DNA of 64,000 nt, taken from assembly GCA_037833965.1 (NCBI GenBank), contig AP031356.1:15088501-15152500 (forward strand), in the 5' to 3' direction. This document shows positions 54,705 to 64,000 of the stretch, one piece after another. The notes beneath the pieces were generated by a model. The model searched no databases and was not told the DNA's origin. It saw only the letters and a list, made by a program, of their open reading frames with translations. This DNA is from Marchantia polymorpha subsp. ruderalis (Eukaryota; Streptophyta; Marchantiopsida; Marchantiales; Marchantiaceae). Every line of letters starts with the position of its first letter. Position 1 is the stretch's first letter. A program made the translations under genes and the position numbers.

Positions 54705-57533
54705 ATGTCGACGAGCGATAGTGTGGGAAACCTGAGTGCGAGAGCCACACGGAAACTCCGTCGAGATTCAGAAAAAGCCGTGGAAACAAAACGGCGAACT
54801 AAAAAGAAGACTCCCGGTGAGGACTCTGCAGAAAGATCGCCATCACCGACTACTGGAAGACAAAGGCGTTCCAGTTCACCTACCGAGAGCATTGAGCTAA
54901 CAGTTCTATTGGACATCCCTCCGACGGGAACTCTTCCTGAGTTTGGCCAACCTAGGATCAGTCCGTCGACAGGATCACCGATGGCAGAACATCAAGCCAA
55001 TCTCCGCCAGGTGTTTTCCCAACCTACCACCAAACATTCGTATCCAAGATACACGGGAACGGGCGACGACGATGATGCAGATTCATACATAAAGCTCTTC
55101 GAGTCTGTCTCCATCGCCAATCGTGAGACCAGTGATGAAGACAGACTACGAATCTTCCCTAGCCTGCTACGCAAACGAGCGCGTAGCTGGTACAACCATG
55201 AGAGCACCGACCCCACTGGCATCCGGACCTGGGCTCAGCTCAAGGAAAAGTTTCTGAGGCGGTTCCGCGAACTCGGATATGACAGTCGAGTTCTGACCCG
55301 GCTTCGAAATCTTCGACGCGAGCGGAAGGAGAATCTTCGAGACTACACTGAGAGATTCCAAGACCTCCTAGATCGAATTCCGAAGACAGGCCCGGGAGAA
55401 CCGTATTCGGTACAACAGGCAGTGGATTGGTATGTGACAGGGCTCTCAAGAGAAATGGAGACCTTCTGTAGGAGAGGCAAGACTGACACAATCCAAGATG
55501 TGATAGCTTCCGCGGAGACCTTTGAGACGTCAACCCTTGACACTCGAAGACGCGACCGACGGTCGACGAAGAAGAAGTCGCAAGGCGGACGTCGGAAGAG
55601 AAGGAACTCGCCTTCCTCGACAGAAGAATCAAGCTCCTCCGAATCAAGTTCTTCCTCGGAAGAGGAAGAGGACTCGTCATCTTCAGAAGAAGAAAGACGA
55701 AAGAAGAAACGCAGTGCGACCAAGAAGAAGGATCGAGGTAAGGGAATCCCAGTGAAGACTCAAGGGGACATCGCAGCCAAGGTAGACAACCTGGTGAAGA
55801 ATTTTGCGGACCTGAAAGTTCATGTAGTGGGAGGCCAAGACCGACGTAAATCACCTGCGAGACAACGAGCGAATCTCTGGTGTACTACGTGCGGACAGGT
55901 GGGACATGCCAACACGGAGTGCATGTCCGCGAGGCCATCTTACCCAGTGAATGCGGTCGAATGGGCACCACAGTGGGAGACACCCATGTATTATGCTAAG
56001 CCACCTATGTATTATGCTGAGCAGGTTGAGGACACCGCCTACTCAGTACAGACAGCTCCAGCTACAACTCCGAACCCACCGGTGCATATACCGCGCTTTG
56101 TTCCGAGGGAAATGGCGGGTACACTCCCACCAAGACGCATGGCACCTCCAGGCAATCACAACCGACCGCGACCACAATTCGATGGTTGCTACAACTGCGG
56201 AGACATGGGGCATTACGCGCCAAGCTGTCCCCACCCGAGGAAGCCAATGGGGTATGCACCATTGTGCAGCAATTGCAAGAAGTCCGGACATACAGCAGCT
56301 GAATGTGACCAGCCCCAACTCCCTAGGCCAGCCGTGCGTTTCGTATCAACACCTGGCAAGGAAGAAGTGCAAGTCAACCAGGTAGAACTGAGTCTGGACC
56401 CAGCTGAAGGAGACGAAGTATGGCCAGAGGAAGAAGTAATGTGCGGTCGGGTAGAAACCCGAAGTTCGAAGAGGAAAGGAGAAGGCCACGAGGACACTCG
56501 CCGCCTCGAGCGTAGGGAAGGAAGGAGGAAGTCTAAAGAAGTTAGAGAAGGCCAGAAGAGAAGGCCGGGTACACCTCCGGCTATGAGAAACACCCAGCCG
56601 GAGCAGAACTCAGAAAAGGCGGACAGGTATTCAGAAGAGTTCCGGACTCGAGATTACCTTCCGGACATCAAAGATGAGGTGAGTCACCTCATCAAGGAAG
56701 CACTGGGCGCCGGAATGACATCCGACGACCGGAAGGCAGTTAGGCCCCCTACACCCCTTCCGACCGCGAGTACAGGGAAACTTCCGGCCGTGACTTCCAA
56801 CACTCCCTACGACATAGTGAAAGACATGGGGAGCCAGAGGGCAAATATTTCCTTCCACCAGTTGTTGGAAGACAATAAGACGTACAGGAGGATGCTGATG
56901 CTTTCGTTGCGCCGACCACGCAAACCCCGAAAAGAGAAACTTCCGGCTGTGTACAGAGTGGAAGGAGGAGACCTGGGACCACCAGAGATCGAAGTAGAGA
57001 TCGGAGGCTGCGTCATACAGAAGGTACCAGTGGACTCCGGCTCGGGCGTGAATATCATGACCGAGGAGACAGCGAACTCCTTGGGGTTCCAGACCTTCGA
57101 GCCTACATCCCGAGTATTGCGACTGGCCGATCAAACACGCAGAATGCCACTAGGAATGTTGAGCAATGTGAGAACCAACATTGGAGGAGTGGACTTTCAA
57201 CTGTTCTACATAATACTGCAACCTCTGATGAAGAAAGGTTATGATGTGCTGCTTGGCAGACCGTGGCTATACGATGCCAAAGCAAGGTGTGACTGGAGTA
57301 GGAAGAGATTACAGTTCCGTAGCCCTGCGGACCCTCCGACTGTCATTACCGTACCGTGGACCAAGATACCCCATGAGGGCGAAACACCTTCCACCACCTC
57401 CGGTTACACAACTGGAGGGGAGACCAGCTCATCATGCACTTCAGAGACCGAAACGTCAGAGGACTTTGTGGGCTACGTCACTTGCTGCTCCATTGAGGAG
57501 GAAGGAGACGAGGTGTATCCGGATGAGGAATAG
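54705..57533 (+). CDS. gag: A1 gag-protease polyprotein (942 aa)
   Basis: The N-terminus is basic and disordered (1-100). A retrotransposon gag/capsid domain lies at about 110-265 (EDRLRIF, WAQLKEKFLRRF, DYTERFQDLLDRIP). An acidic Ser/Glu run spans 302-330, flanked by Lys/Arg clusters. Three CCHC zinc knuckles follow at 393-406, 495-508 and 521-534, for RNA binding. The aspartic protease lies at about 755-875, with DSG at 777-779 in place of the commoner DTG and LGRPWL at 850-855. The ATG at 54705 is 84 bases after the LTR. A short upstream ATG at 54694 opens a 13-codon overlapping frame. It ends at UAG, in phase with pol. Confidence 0.92.
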   Translation: MSTSDSVGNLSARATRKLRRDSEKAVETKRRTKKKTPGEDSAERSPSPTTGRQRRSSSPTESIELTVLLDIPPTGTLPEFGQPRISPSTGSPMAEHQANLRQVFSQPTTKHSYPRYTGTGDDDDADSYIKLFESVSIANRETSDEDRLRIFPSLLRKRARSWYNHESTDPTGIRTWAQLKEKFLRRFRELGYDSRVLTRLRNLRRERKENLRDYTERFQDLLDRIPKTGPGEPYSVQQAVDWYVTGLSREMETFCRRGKTDTIQDVIASAETFETSTLDTRRRDRRSTKKKSQGGRRKRRNSPSSTEESSSSESSSSSEEEEDSSSSEEERRKKKRSATKKKDRGKGIPVKTQGDIAAKVDNLVKNFADLKVHVVGGQDRRKSPARQRANLWCTTCGQVGHANTECMSARPSYPVNAVEWAPQWETPMYYAKPPMYYAEQVEDTAYSVQTAPATTPNPPVHIPRFVPREMAGTLPPRRMAPPGNHNRPRPQFDGCYNCGDMGHYAPSCPHPRKPMGYAPLCSNCKKSGHTAAECDQPQLPRPAVRFVSTPGKEEVQVNQVELSLDPAEGDEVWPEEEVMCGRVETRSSKRKGEGHEDTRRLERREGRRKSKEVREGQKRRPGTPPAMRNTQPEQNSEKADRYSEEFRTRDYLPDIKDEVSHLIKEALGAGMTSDDRKAVRPPTPLPTASTGKLPAVTSNTPYDIVKDMGSQRANISFHQLLEDNKTYRRMLMLSLRRPRKPRKEKLPAVYRVEGGDLGPPEIEVEIGGCVIQKVPVDSGSGVNIMTEETANSLGFQTFEPTSRVLRLADQTRRMPLGMLSNVRTNIGGVDFQLFYIILQPLMKKGYDVLLGRPWLYDAKARCDWSRKRLQFRSPADPPTVITVPWTKIPHEGETPSTTSGYTTGGETSSSCTSETETSEDFVGYVTCCSIEEEGDEVYPDEE

Positions 57534-57539
57534 CAACTA
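57531..57539 (+). promoter_or_regulatory. UAG-CAACUA readthrough context (A1)
   Basis: The gag stop UAG is followed by CAACUA, a perfect fit to UAG-CARYYA. The reading frame is open on both sides and in the same phase, so a single readthrough event would make Gag-Pol without frameshifting. Confidence 0.75.
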
Positions 57540-60374
57540 GCAGCCGGACTGGGCAGAAGCGAGATCAGTCACACAGAGGGGATTGTTGACCCGAGTGATT
57601 GCTGCGAACTGCAGCTCAGTCCAGGTAAAGGCTTGAAGGTGTCAAGCCAGGTACAAGGAGAAGAGTTGAACAGGGTACAGGCGTTTCTTCGCCAGTATGA
57701 GGATGTCTTCGCATGGAGGATTGAAGACATGAAAGGCATACCTGCAAGGTATGGAGAGCACAGAATTGACTTGTTGGACGAGGCAGTTCCGGTTCGCCAA
57801 CGCCAATACAGGCTCAACCCAAAATATTCATTATTGGTGAAGGACGAAATCGATAAGTACCTGAGCGCAGGAATCATCTACCCGGTACTCAGTAGCGAGT
57901 GGGTGTCGCCTATCGTGATCGTGCCCAAGAAACTGACGGGTAAGATCCGGGTGTGCCAGGACTTCCGAAAGCTGAACGCAGCAACGAGGAAGGACCATCA
58001 CCCTCTTCCTTTCACGGACTCTATTTTAGACCATGTAGCAGGGCATGAATGCTACAGTTTCCTAGACGGATTTTCCGGCTACAACCAGGTGTCCATCAGG
58101 GAACAGGACAAGGACAAAACAACCTTCACGACCGACTGGGGAACCTATGCTTATCACAAGATGCCGTTCGGTCTGTGCAACGCGCCAGCGACGTTCCAGC
58201 GGATGATGACAAACATTTTCCAAGAGCACCTGAGGAAGTTCCTAGAAATTTTCATCGACGACTTTTGTGTCTTCGGTAAGAGGTCGGAGCACCTTAACCA
58301 TCTTCGGCAAACGTTCGACAGGTGTAGGGAAAGCAGCTTGTCCTTACACCCTGAGAAATGTTTTTTCTTCATGATCAGCGGAATCCTGCTGGGGCACCGA
58401 GTTTCGTCCGATGGCATTGCAGTGGATGTAGAGAAGGTGAAGATTATTCTCGAACTGCAGCCGCCAACGAATCTGCGTGAGTTGAGGGCCTTCCTTGGCC
58501 ATGTAGGTTATTACAGAAGGTTCATAAATATGTACGCCATCTTGGCAGCCAACCTGACGAAGCTGCTTAAGAAGGATGAACCCTATGTGTGGGGCAAGGA
58601 GCAACAGCTGGCCTTTGAAACGCTCAAAGCCAAACTGACGACTGCTCCGGTTCTGAGAAGTCCGGATTGGAACAGACCTTTCCATGTCTATGTAGACACG
58701 TCGGCGTTTGCAATCGGGGTGGTTCTCAGTCAGAAGGACGACAACAAGAAAGACTACCCGATTTACTTCGCGAGTCGTCAGTTGTCAGCAGCAGAGAAGA
58801 AGTACACGACAACTGAGAGGGAGGCGTTGGGAATGGTGTACTCCTGTAAGAAGTTCCGACATTATTTGATCTGCTATGAGTTCGTGTTTCATGTAGATCA
58901 TTACGCCTTACAGCACCTGGTGAAGAAGGCGGATCTGTCCGGACGAATTGCCAGGTGGGTACTACTGCTGCAGGAATTCACCTACACTGTACAGACACGG
59001 AAAGGCGTTCACCATGAGAACGCGGACTACCTCTCCCGACTATGGACCGAACCCATAGAAGAGGAAGTAGTGGATGATTTTCCCGACGAACAACTTTTTC
59101 AGTTGTCCGCCAGCCATGAGTCCAGGTACGCGGACTTATACAGGTTTCTGCTCACACTCCAATGTCCGGAAGGATTGGATGCGGAGCAGCGCACAGTCTT
59201 CGTTCATAAAGCGGGACCTTACCAGCTTCAACAGGGGGTCTTGTTCAAGAAAATGGCAGACGACAGGCTGTGCAGATGTCTAGAGGAGTCTGAAGTCCCG
59301 CGAGTTGTAAAAGCCATGCACACAGAAGACGCTGGTGGTCACTACGCCACCAGAAATACAGTAACCAAAATTGTGAATGCAGGATACTGGTGGCCGACGA
59401 TGTTCAAAGATGTACACGACTACGTTCGCAAATGCGACAGCTGCCAGAGGACGGGAAGGCCGACTCCGACCACGAGATGGCCTCTTACACCAATCATGCC
59501 ATTGGCACCGTTTGAAAAATGGGGGATCGACTTCGTGGGACCAATACAACCTGTCACTAAAGGCACGCGCAGGCGCTACATATTGGTAGCAACAGACTAT
59601 GCGACCAAGATGGTGGAGGCAGAAGCCACAAGGCACGATGACGCAGCCGCAGTAGCACGGTTCCTATTCAAATCCATCATCACACGCTACGGGTGCCCCC
59701 TAGAAATAGTCAGTGACAGAGGAACGCACTTTCTGAATCAGGTGATAGAAAGTTTGACGCGGCACTTCCAGATTAAGCATCGGAAGACTACTCCATACAA
59801 CCCCAAGGCAAATGGTCTGACAGAGAAGTCCAATGGATTACTCTGTAAGATACTCCTCAAAGTGACTGTAAACCATGCTCATGACTGGGACACCAAGCTA
59901 CCGGCCGCCTTATGGGCATATAGAACGGCAGAAAAAGTCACCACCAGGCAAACACCTTACTTCCTAGTTTATGGGCAGCATCCGATCTTACCCATCGAAT
60001 TCGAGATACCTACCAAGAGGACCTTAGATCAGAGAAGGCTGGACGCGGAAGAAAGTCAGGCATATCGACTGCAAGAGGTAATGGCACTGGAGGAAAGACG
60101 TCAAGAGGCCGAAGATCGGACAAAGCAATTACAACTCAGGCGGAAGGAAAAGTACGATCGAAGGCTCAAACCAGTACTGCTGGAGAAGGGCGATTTGGCT
60201 CTGCTATACGATAGCAGACACGCTAGATTTCCAGGCAAGCTCCACTTGAGGTGGATGGGACCTTACAAGGTGATAGAAGTTTTCCCAAATGGATCCATCC
60301 AACTCGCAGAACTGACGGGAGAATGGTTAGGCACCCGCGTGAACGGATGGCGTCTGAAGAAATACCACGTGTAA
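57534..60374 (+). CDS. pol: A1 pol: reverse transcriptase, RNase H, integrase
   Basis: The frame is open from the base after the gag UAG to TAA at 60372. There is no ATG near the beginning, which fits expression as a Gag-Pol readthrough product. Numbering from base 57633: RT about 50-245 with FIDD at 207-210 (a Phe variant of YxDD); RNase H about 345-470 with Asp355, Glu395/397 and Asp422; integrase zinc finger His563, His570, Cys601, Cys604; catalytic Asp633, Asp695, Glu731 (35 residues between the last two). The C-terminal GDLALLYDSR..FPGKLHLRWMGPY block matches Athila-type integrases. No chromodomain, envelope-like or extra domain follows; pol ends 37 bases before the 3' LTR. Confidence 0.94.
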   Translation, partial: QLAAGLGRSEISHTEGIVDPSDCCELQLSPGKGLKVSSQVQGEELNRVQAFLRQYEDVFAWRIEDMKGIPARYGEHRIDLLDEAVPVRQRQYRLNPKYSLLVKDEIDKYLSAGIIYPVLSSEWVSPIVIVPKKLTGKIRVCQDFRKLNAATRKDHHPLPFTDSILDHVAGHECYSFLDGFSGYNQVSIREQDKDKTTFTTDWGTYAYHKMPFGLCNAPATFQRMMTNIFQEHLRKFLEIFIDDFCVFGKRSEHLNHLRQTFDRCRESSLSLHPEKCFFFMISGILLGHRVSSDGIAVDVEKVKIILELQPPTNLRELRAFLGHVGYYRRFINMYAILAANLTKLLKKDEPYVWGKEQQLAFETLKAKLTTAPVLRSPDWNRPFHVYVDTSAFAIGVVLSQKDDNKKDYPIYFASRQLSAAEKKYTTTEREALGMVYSCKKFRHYLICYEFVFHVDHYALQHLVKKADLSGRIARWVLLLQEFTYTVQTRKGVHHENADYLSRLWTEPIEEEVVDDFPDEQLFQLSASHESRYADLYRFLLTLQCPEGLDAEQRTVFVHKAGPYQLQQGVLFKKMADDRLCRCLEESEVPRVVKAMHTEDAGGHYATRNTVTKIVNAGYWWPTMFKDVHDYVRKCDSCQRTGRPTPTTRWPLTPIMPLAPFEKWGIDFVGPIQPVTKGTRRRYILVATDYATKMVEAEATRHDDAAAVARFLFKSIITRYGCPLEIVSDRGTHFLNQVIESLTRHFQIKHRKTTPYNPKANGLTEKSNGLLCKILLKVTVNHAHDWDTKLPAALWAYRTAEKVTTRQTPYFLVYGQHPILPIEFEIPTKRTLDQRRLDAEESQAYRLQEVMALEERRQEAEDRTKQLQLRRKEKYDRRLKPVLLEKGDLALLYDSRHARFPGKLHLRWMGPYKVIEVFPNGSIQLAELTGEWLGTRVNGWRLKKYHV

Positions 60375-60398
60375 ATGTTCGCGTGGGCGCTCACAATT

Positions 60399-60409
60399 GA
60401 GGAGGGGGG
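60399..60409 (+). promoter_or_regulatory. Polypurine tract of A1
   Basis: GAGGAGGGGGG, two bases before the 3' LTR, after the same GCTCACAATT leader as B and D. Confidence 0.8.
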
Positions 60410-60411
60410 CA

Positions 60412-63400
60412 TGTGGTAACACACTTTTTGTTTTTTTTGCAGAATTTAAACAATTTTAGAAAACTAGTACCAAAGCAGTGTTTGTAGCTGGAGAAGGGTA
60501 CGCTAAATAGAGTGGATTGATGAGATCGTCACGAGGGCACAAAGAATCACGTAGTCGGATGTACCAACGCCAACGTCTTCGGCGCCTTCGGCAAAAGCTC
60601 CTTTTTGAGGTGTCTCTACTCACGCGCCTCTAGCGTATAAGGAAGCTACGCTTCCGGCGCAGACACCTCAGGAGGAGGTTTTGCTAAAGACGTCAGGAGA
60701 AGGGCCCGGACCTCTAAAGGCATCCGACCATGAGTGCGCCTTCGGCGAAGCGCCGCTAGCACGGAAAGGGAAAACCTTCATAACAATCGGGATACACGGT
60801 AGATCCAGTTGGTTGAAGTTGCATTAGAAAGAGCTCGGGACGCTCGTTCTAACGAGTCCAAGAGCGCCGGAGATGGATCAGGAATGGAGAAGTTATGAGC
60901 GTCGGAAAACTCGTAGCCGGACATGCGCCGTTCGCGCTAGGGTTCACAGCCGGAAAGGATTCCCGTACGCCCTCGGCGATGCGCCTTCGGCGGAATCACG
61001 CGCTCACAGGAGGAAACCAACTCAGAGTCGGAAGCGCCCTTGGCGGCTGTTCATGGAAGGAAAGCGCCGGTCGGATGTACGCCTCCGACGTGGCGCTGAC
61101 GGCCGGATGCGCTGGCATGAGTTGCGCTGACGGATATGCGCTGGCAGCAACGGACGAGGCATAAAGGACAAAATAGGCGGTACGACTGCGCGCCGGCGTA
61201 ATTCGCTCCGGCTGGATGTGCGCCTCCAGCAAGGCGCCGACGGATAATGAACGCACCAGCGGCGACACGCCTCCGGAGAAGGGCGGGTTAGGAAAAGACA
61301 ACAGGGCCGACGTATACCCTGCAGCGGACTCGAGTCCGGAAGGTGGCGGCGGCGGGAGAATTCAACGTTTAAGCATGCGAATGCGCGCAATGCGGAGACG
61401 TGAATTCGCGCATGCAAAGGGCGAACCGTTAAGCCGTATAGCCGGCTGCGTACGTTGCAACCAGTAAGAACGTTGGACGTTCTTGAAATCGGAGAAGAAA
61501 AGACTGCGCTCCAGTCTCATTCTCTCATTCTTGACTTTGCGATTTCCAGTTCCAAGATTACGCGCAAGGGCGGAGCGACCTGCAGTGAGAGTAGAGAGTG
61601 CGGAGACGAGTTGCACAAGGATCTTGGCGGACCTTGAAAAGAATTGGGAGTAGCGATCTTGAACGAGCGCAGAGAGAGTGAGCAGTCAGTGCTTGAGTGG
61701 CCGACGCGCAGTGGCGATTGTGAGAGAGTGAGCGACAGGGAGAACGTTTGGGTGTGCAGGCAACGCAATGTCGAAGGTTCCCCAACTGCGAGTGTCTCCA
61801 CTCAGGGTGCCGCAGATCGGTCTACGCGCATTTCAAGATGTGCTGACGAGGCTGAAGCTCGATTTTCTCCTCTGGGGGTGGAATTGGACGTGTCCGGAGA
61901 TGGTGCGCGAGTATCTGCAAGAGAGACACAAGCCTTCTCGCGGATTTCGCCCACACCCAGAGAGATGGGAAATTTGCAATTGGGCGCAGGTGTTGGGCAG
62001 GTGTGCCGGCGAGGAAGGGGATCTCCTCTTCGAGGCCGACAGCGTGAAAGTGTCCCAGGAGGAAGAAGTCTCTTACAATGAGCTCTTCAAGGTGGCTAGA
62101 CATCCCAAGAACGGTTTCCGGACTCGGGATTACAAGGATCGATTGCGGAGAAATGTCGCGACAGCATTGCTGCAGATATTGCAGCCGACCAAGACCGCTT
62201 ACATGCATGGTTGGCAGGTAGAGTTCGTGGAGCTAGTGTTGTCAGGAGCTCCGGTGCATTGGGCACGGCTCCTGTGGAAGGTGACGCGCCAACATGCGCA
62301 AGAAGAGAGGGGAGGAACGCTCAATCATCTATCGCCTTACTTAATCGTGTTTTACCGGGCGATGGGATGTTTGACGAATGCTGAGAAAACTCGGTTTCCG
62401 CAGCTGAGCCGGTCTTATCCAGGTAGATATTCAAGGGAAGCCGAAGTAGACACGGATCCGGACGAGGAACCTGCCAGTACGCCTCCGGCTCCGGCTCCAG
62501 CCAGAGCAGCAGAAGAACGTCGAAGTGAGCGCATTCCGCGCAAGCGGAAGTGGGATGAGAGACCTGAGGACAGGCAGCCGGAAGTACCAGCTGCGCCGAC
62601 TCGTGGTCGGCCCACCCCCGAGCCTCATAGTCGACCAAAACAGAGGGCACGCAGAATGCCAACTGTTACTGAGGAGACCAGGCGAACTCCGACCCGGCGG
62701 AATCTCACACAGGAAGAGATAATTGCTCAGGTCCTAGGGAAGACGGCAGAAACCTCTGCACAGAAGGCACCACGGCCTTCGGGAGGAGATGGACGGACTG
62801 ACGACCGGCCGACTGCGAGTCGGATGACTGAAGGTCGACAAGCGGAAGGAAGGCCAACTGAACGGCGCGTTGAACCGGACAGCAGGCCGGAAGCGGAAGA
62901 GAGTTTGGCTGACGAGCCAACAATCCTCAGAGGGTCGTCTTCGGCGGAAGGCACTTCTGAAAGAACGCCACCAGCAAACAGGCCAAGTGGAGTCAAGACG
63001 CGCAGGGTGTATCCGACTCCCAGTCGGACAACTGCTGGTCGGCCGACTGCGAGTCGGACAACAGAGAGTCAGCCGGATTCGCCGACTGCGAGACGGATGG
63101 GGCCAACGACCAGTGTGCGGACGCCTTCGGCGGACGCACCTTCAGCAAGGACACCTTCCGCGCAGATTGCGCCGGAGGGACAGGCAGCAGAAGCGGGCGG
63201 TGCAAGAGTGACAAAAGTCACTGCGGCGTCGACCCCTTCACAAACCGAAGATCGAGCCGGAACAGGGGCTCAAGCAGTGGGATCTCCCACTGCCTTGGAT
63301 ATTTTAGCAGGCAGTGGAGCAGCAGTCGCAGCAGAAGCTGCTGCGCGCCACAGTTCCAGGGAGTCGCCAAGGGATTCGGTAGCGACTGAGATCCTCGAGA

Positions 63401-64000
63401 CTGAGGATGAGACGAGCTCGGAAGAGCAAGAAGAGGATTCGGTGCAGAAAACGCCAACAGGGGTGCTGTGCGAACAGATAGTTCCACTCCTGCGATATCT
63501 GGATCGCAAGACATCCAAATACGGAAGTGCCTTAAAACCGCAGTCTTATGTGGAGACTATCAGGCGAAGGACGAGGATCAAGGTGGCAAAGTGGGCCTCT
63601 AGTTGCCAAGTATATGTGGAGAGGAACACCGCCCTCCGACAACACCTGGCGGTCACCCAGAAGCTGTACCAAGCCTTGCAGCAGCAGAAGGAGGATGCGG
63701 CGACGAAGAGTCAGGCGGAGGCCGAACTAATACGGGCAAAGATCGAGTCGGAACTGCAGGAGGAGCGGAGACAGAACAAAGTCCTAGCAGCCGAGCTTGC
63801 GCGCCAGACGCGCGCCTTAGAAGAAAGTCAAAGAGCCCGCAAGGAGGATGAGGAGTTGTTGTGCAACTTGCAATCCGAGTGCTCGGATTTGAGGGCACAA
63901 CGTGCGGGATTAGAAATGCAGCTGGCCGAGGTGGAGAGCAGCTGCAGGGCACGAGGAGAGTTGGCGGCACGGGTGACTCGTTGTCTAAACGGATACACCC
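60412..64000 (+). repeat. A1 3' LTR (truncated by window end)
   Basis: Starts TGTGGTAACACAC and matches the 5' LTR at an offset of 10,661 bp to the end of the window, with two differences found. The last 1.28 kb should lie beyond the window. Confidence 0.93.
61768..64000 (+). CDS. U3-encoded accessory protein, 3' LTR copy (partial)
   Basis: Second copy of the 851-codon ORF, open through 744 codons to the window end. It differs from the 5' copy by one residue (Cys237 in the 5' LTR, Ser here) and one silent change. This is the copy expected inside the element's own genomic RNA, downstream of pol. It would need a spliced or subgenomic mRNA, an internal promoter or another route to be translated; I cannot identify which from sequence. 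Confidence 0.8.
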   Translation, partial: MSKVPQLRVSPLRVPQIGLRAFQDVLTRLKLDFLLWGWNWTCPEMVREYLQERHKPSRGFRPHPERWEICNWAQVLGRCAGEEGDLLFEADSVKVSQEEEVSYNELFKVARHPKNGFRTRDYKDRLRRNVATALLQILQPTKTAYMHGWQVEFVELVLSGAPVHWARLLWKVTRQHAQEERGGTLNHLSPYLIVFYRAMGCLTNAEKTRFPQLSRSYPGRYSREAEVDTDPDEEPASTPPAPAPARAAEERRSERIPRKRKWDERPEDRQPEVPAAPTRGRPTPEPHSRPKQRARRMPTVTEETRRTPTRRNLTQEEIIAQVLGKTAETSAQKAPRPSGGDGRTDDRPTASRMTEGRQAEGRPTERRVEPDSRPEAEESLADEPTILRGSSSAEGTSERTPPANRPSGVKTRRVYPTPSRTTAGRPTASRTTESQPDSPTARRMGPTTSVRTPSADAPSARTPSAQIAPEGQAAEAGGARVTKVTAASTPSQTEDRAGTGAQAVGSPTALDILAGSGAAVAAEAAARHSSRESPRDSVATEILETEDETSSEEQEEDSVQKTPTGVLCEQIVPLLRYLDRKTSKYGSALKPQSYVETIRRRTRIKVAKWASSCQVYVERNTALRQHLAVTQKLYQALQQQKEDAATKSQAEAELIRAKIESELQEERRQNKVLAAELARQTRALEESQRARKEDEELLCNLQSECSDLRAQRAGLEMQLAEVESSCRARGELAARVTRCLNGYT

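Larger units (their letters stand above)
49751..64000 (+). mobile_element. A1: intact A-family Ty3/gypsy element (3' end off window)
   Basis: The order is 5' LTR 49751-54621, PBS, gag-protease, UAG, pol, PPT, 3' LTR from 60412. The LTR offset is 10,661 bp, so the full element should be about 15.5 kb and end near 65282. All ORFs are open. The two LTRs differ at only two positions that I found over the 3,589 bp visible in both (51778 G/62439 A, 51815 T/62476 A), so insertion is recent. The PBS type, Athila-like pol and lack of a chromodomain place it in the OTA non-chromovirus branch; exact lineage needs a tree. Confidence 0.93.

Noticed and set aside
60180..60374. Chromodomain at the integrase C-terminus
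   Set aside because: The tail ends in VNGWRLKKYHV soon after the GPY-type block, with no chromodomain sequence.

Overview
The window is a stack of nested long-terminal-repeat (LTR) retrotransposons from a plant (streptophyte) nuclear genome. The evidence for a plant is a primer-binding site complementary to the 3' end of tRNA-Asp, a pol with the RT/RNase H/integrase style of the Athila/Tat (OTA, non-chromovirus) branch of Ty3/gypsy elements, and an extensin-like SPPPP protein in the small non-transposon flank. I cannot name the species. Four related element groups occur, called here A (LTR starts TGTGGTAACAC), B and C (TGTGGTACCCC, one family), and D (TGTGGTAACCC).

Layout. 1-66: 5' tip of an A-type LTR on the minus strand. 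67-2457: AT-rich flank with a proline-rich ORF. 2458-10880: truncated A element on the minus strand (A2) with intact pol, 5'-deleted gag and a 5' LTR remnant. 10882-12249: 3' end of a B element (integrase C-terminal half, polypurine tract, start of its 3' LTR). 12250-45999: a solo LTR (C, minus strand) inserted in the B LTR, with a perfect 5-bp target duplication GCGGA. 13027-41935: inside C, a head-to-tail array of D made of eight 3,170-bp LTRs alternating with seven 507-bp internal regions (period 3,677 bp). The whole array is bracketed by one perfect 5-bp duplication GTGCA. 46005-49750: rest of the B LTR. 49751-64000: a young, intact-looking A element (A1, plus strand) inserted in B; its 3' LTR runs off the window.

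How it works. A1 has a 4,871-bp LTR, tRNA-Asp PBS, gag-protease ORF, an in-frame UAG followed by CAACUA (the TMV-type readthrough context), pol, polypurine tract and 3' LTR. Its most unusual part is inside the LTR: an 851-codon sense ORF fills much of U3 and stops 33 bp before the TATA box. In the genomic RNA this ORF would therefore be the last gene, in the U3 of the 3' LTR, a position like that of MMTV sag or lentiviral nef. The B and C LTRs carry diverged, broken homologues of the same ORF. D has lost this ORF and nearly all of gag-pol but keeps LTRs, PBS and PPT, so it is a non-autonomous derivative that was later amplified in tandem.

All LTRs share a roughly 130-bp module that contains an inverted repeat with compensatory base changes (one per A, B or C LTR, five per D LTR) and are peppered with short palindromes. 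No tRNA, rRNA, CRISPR or prokaryotic genes were seen.
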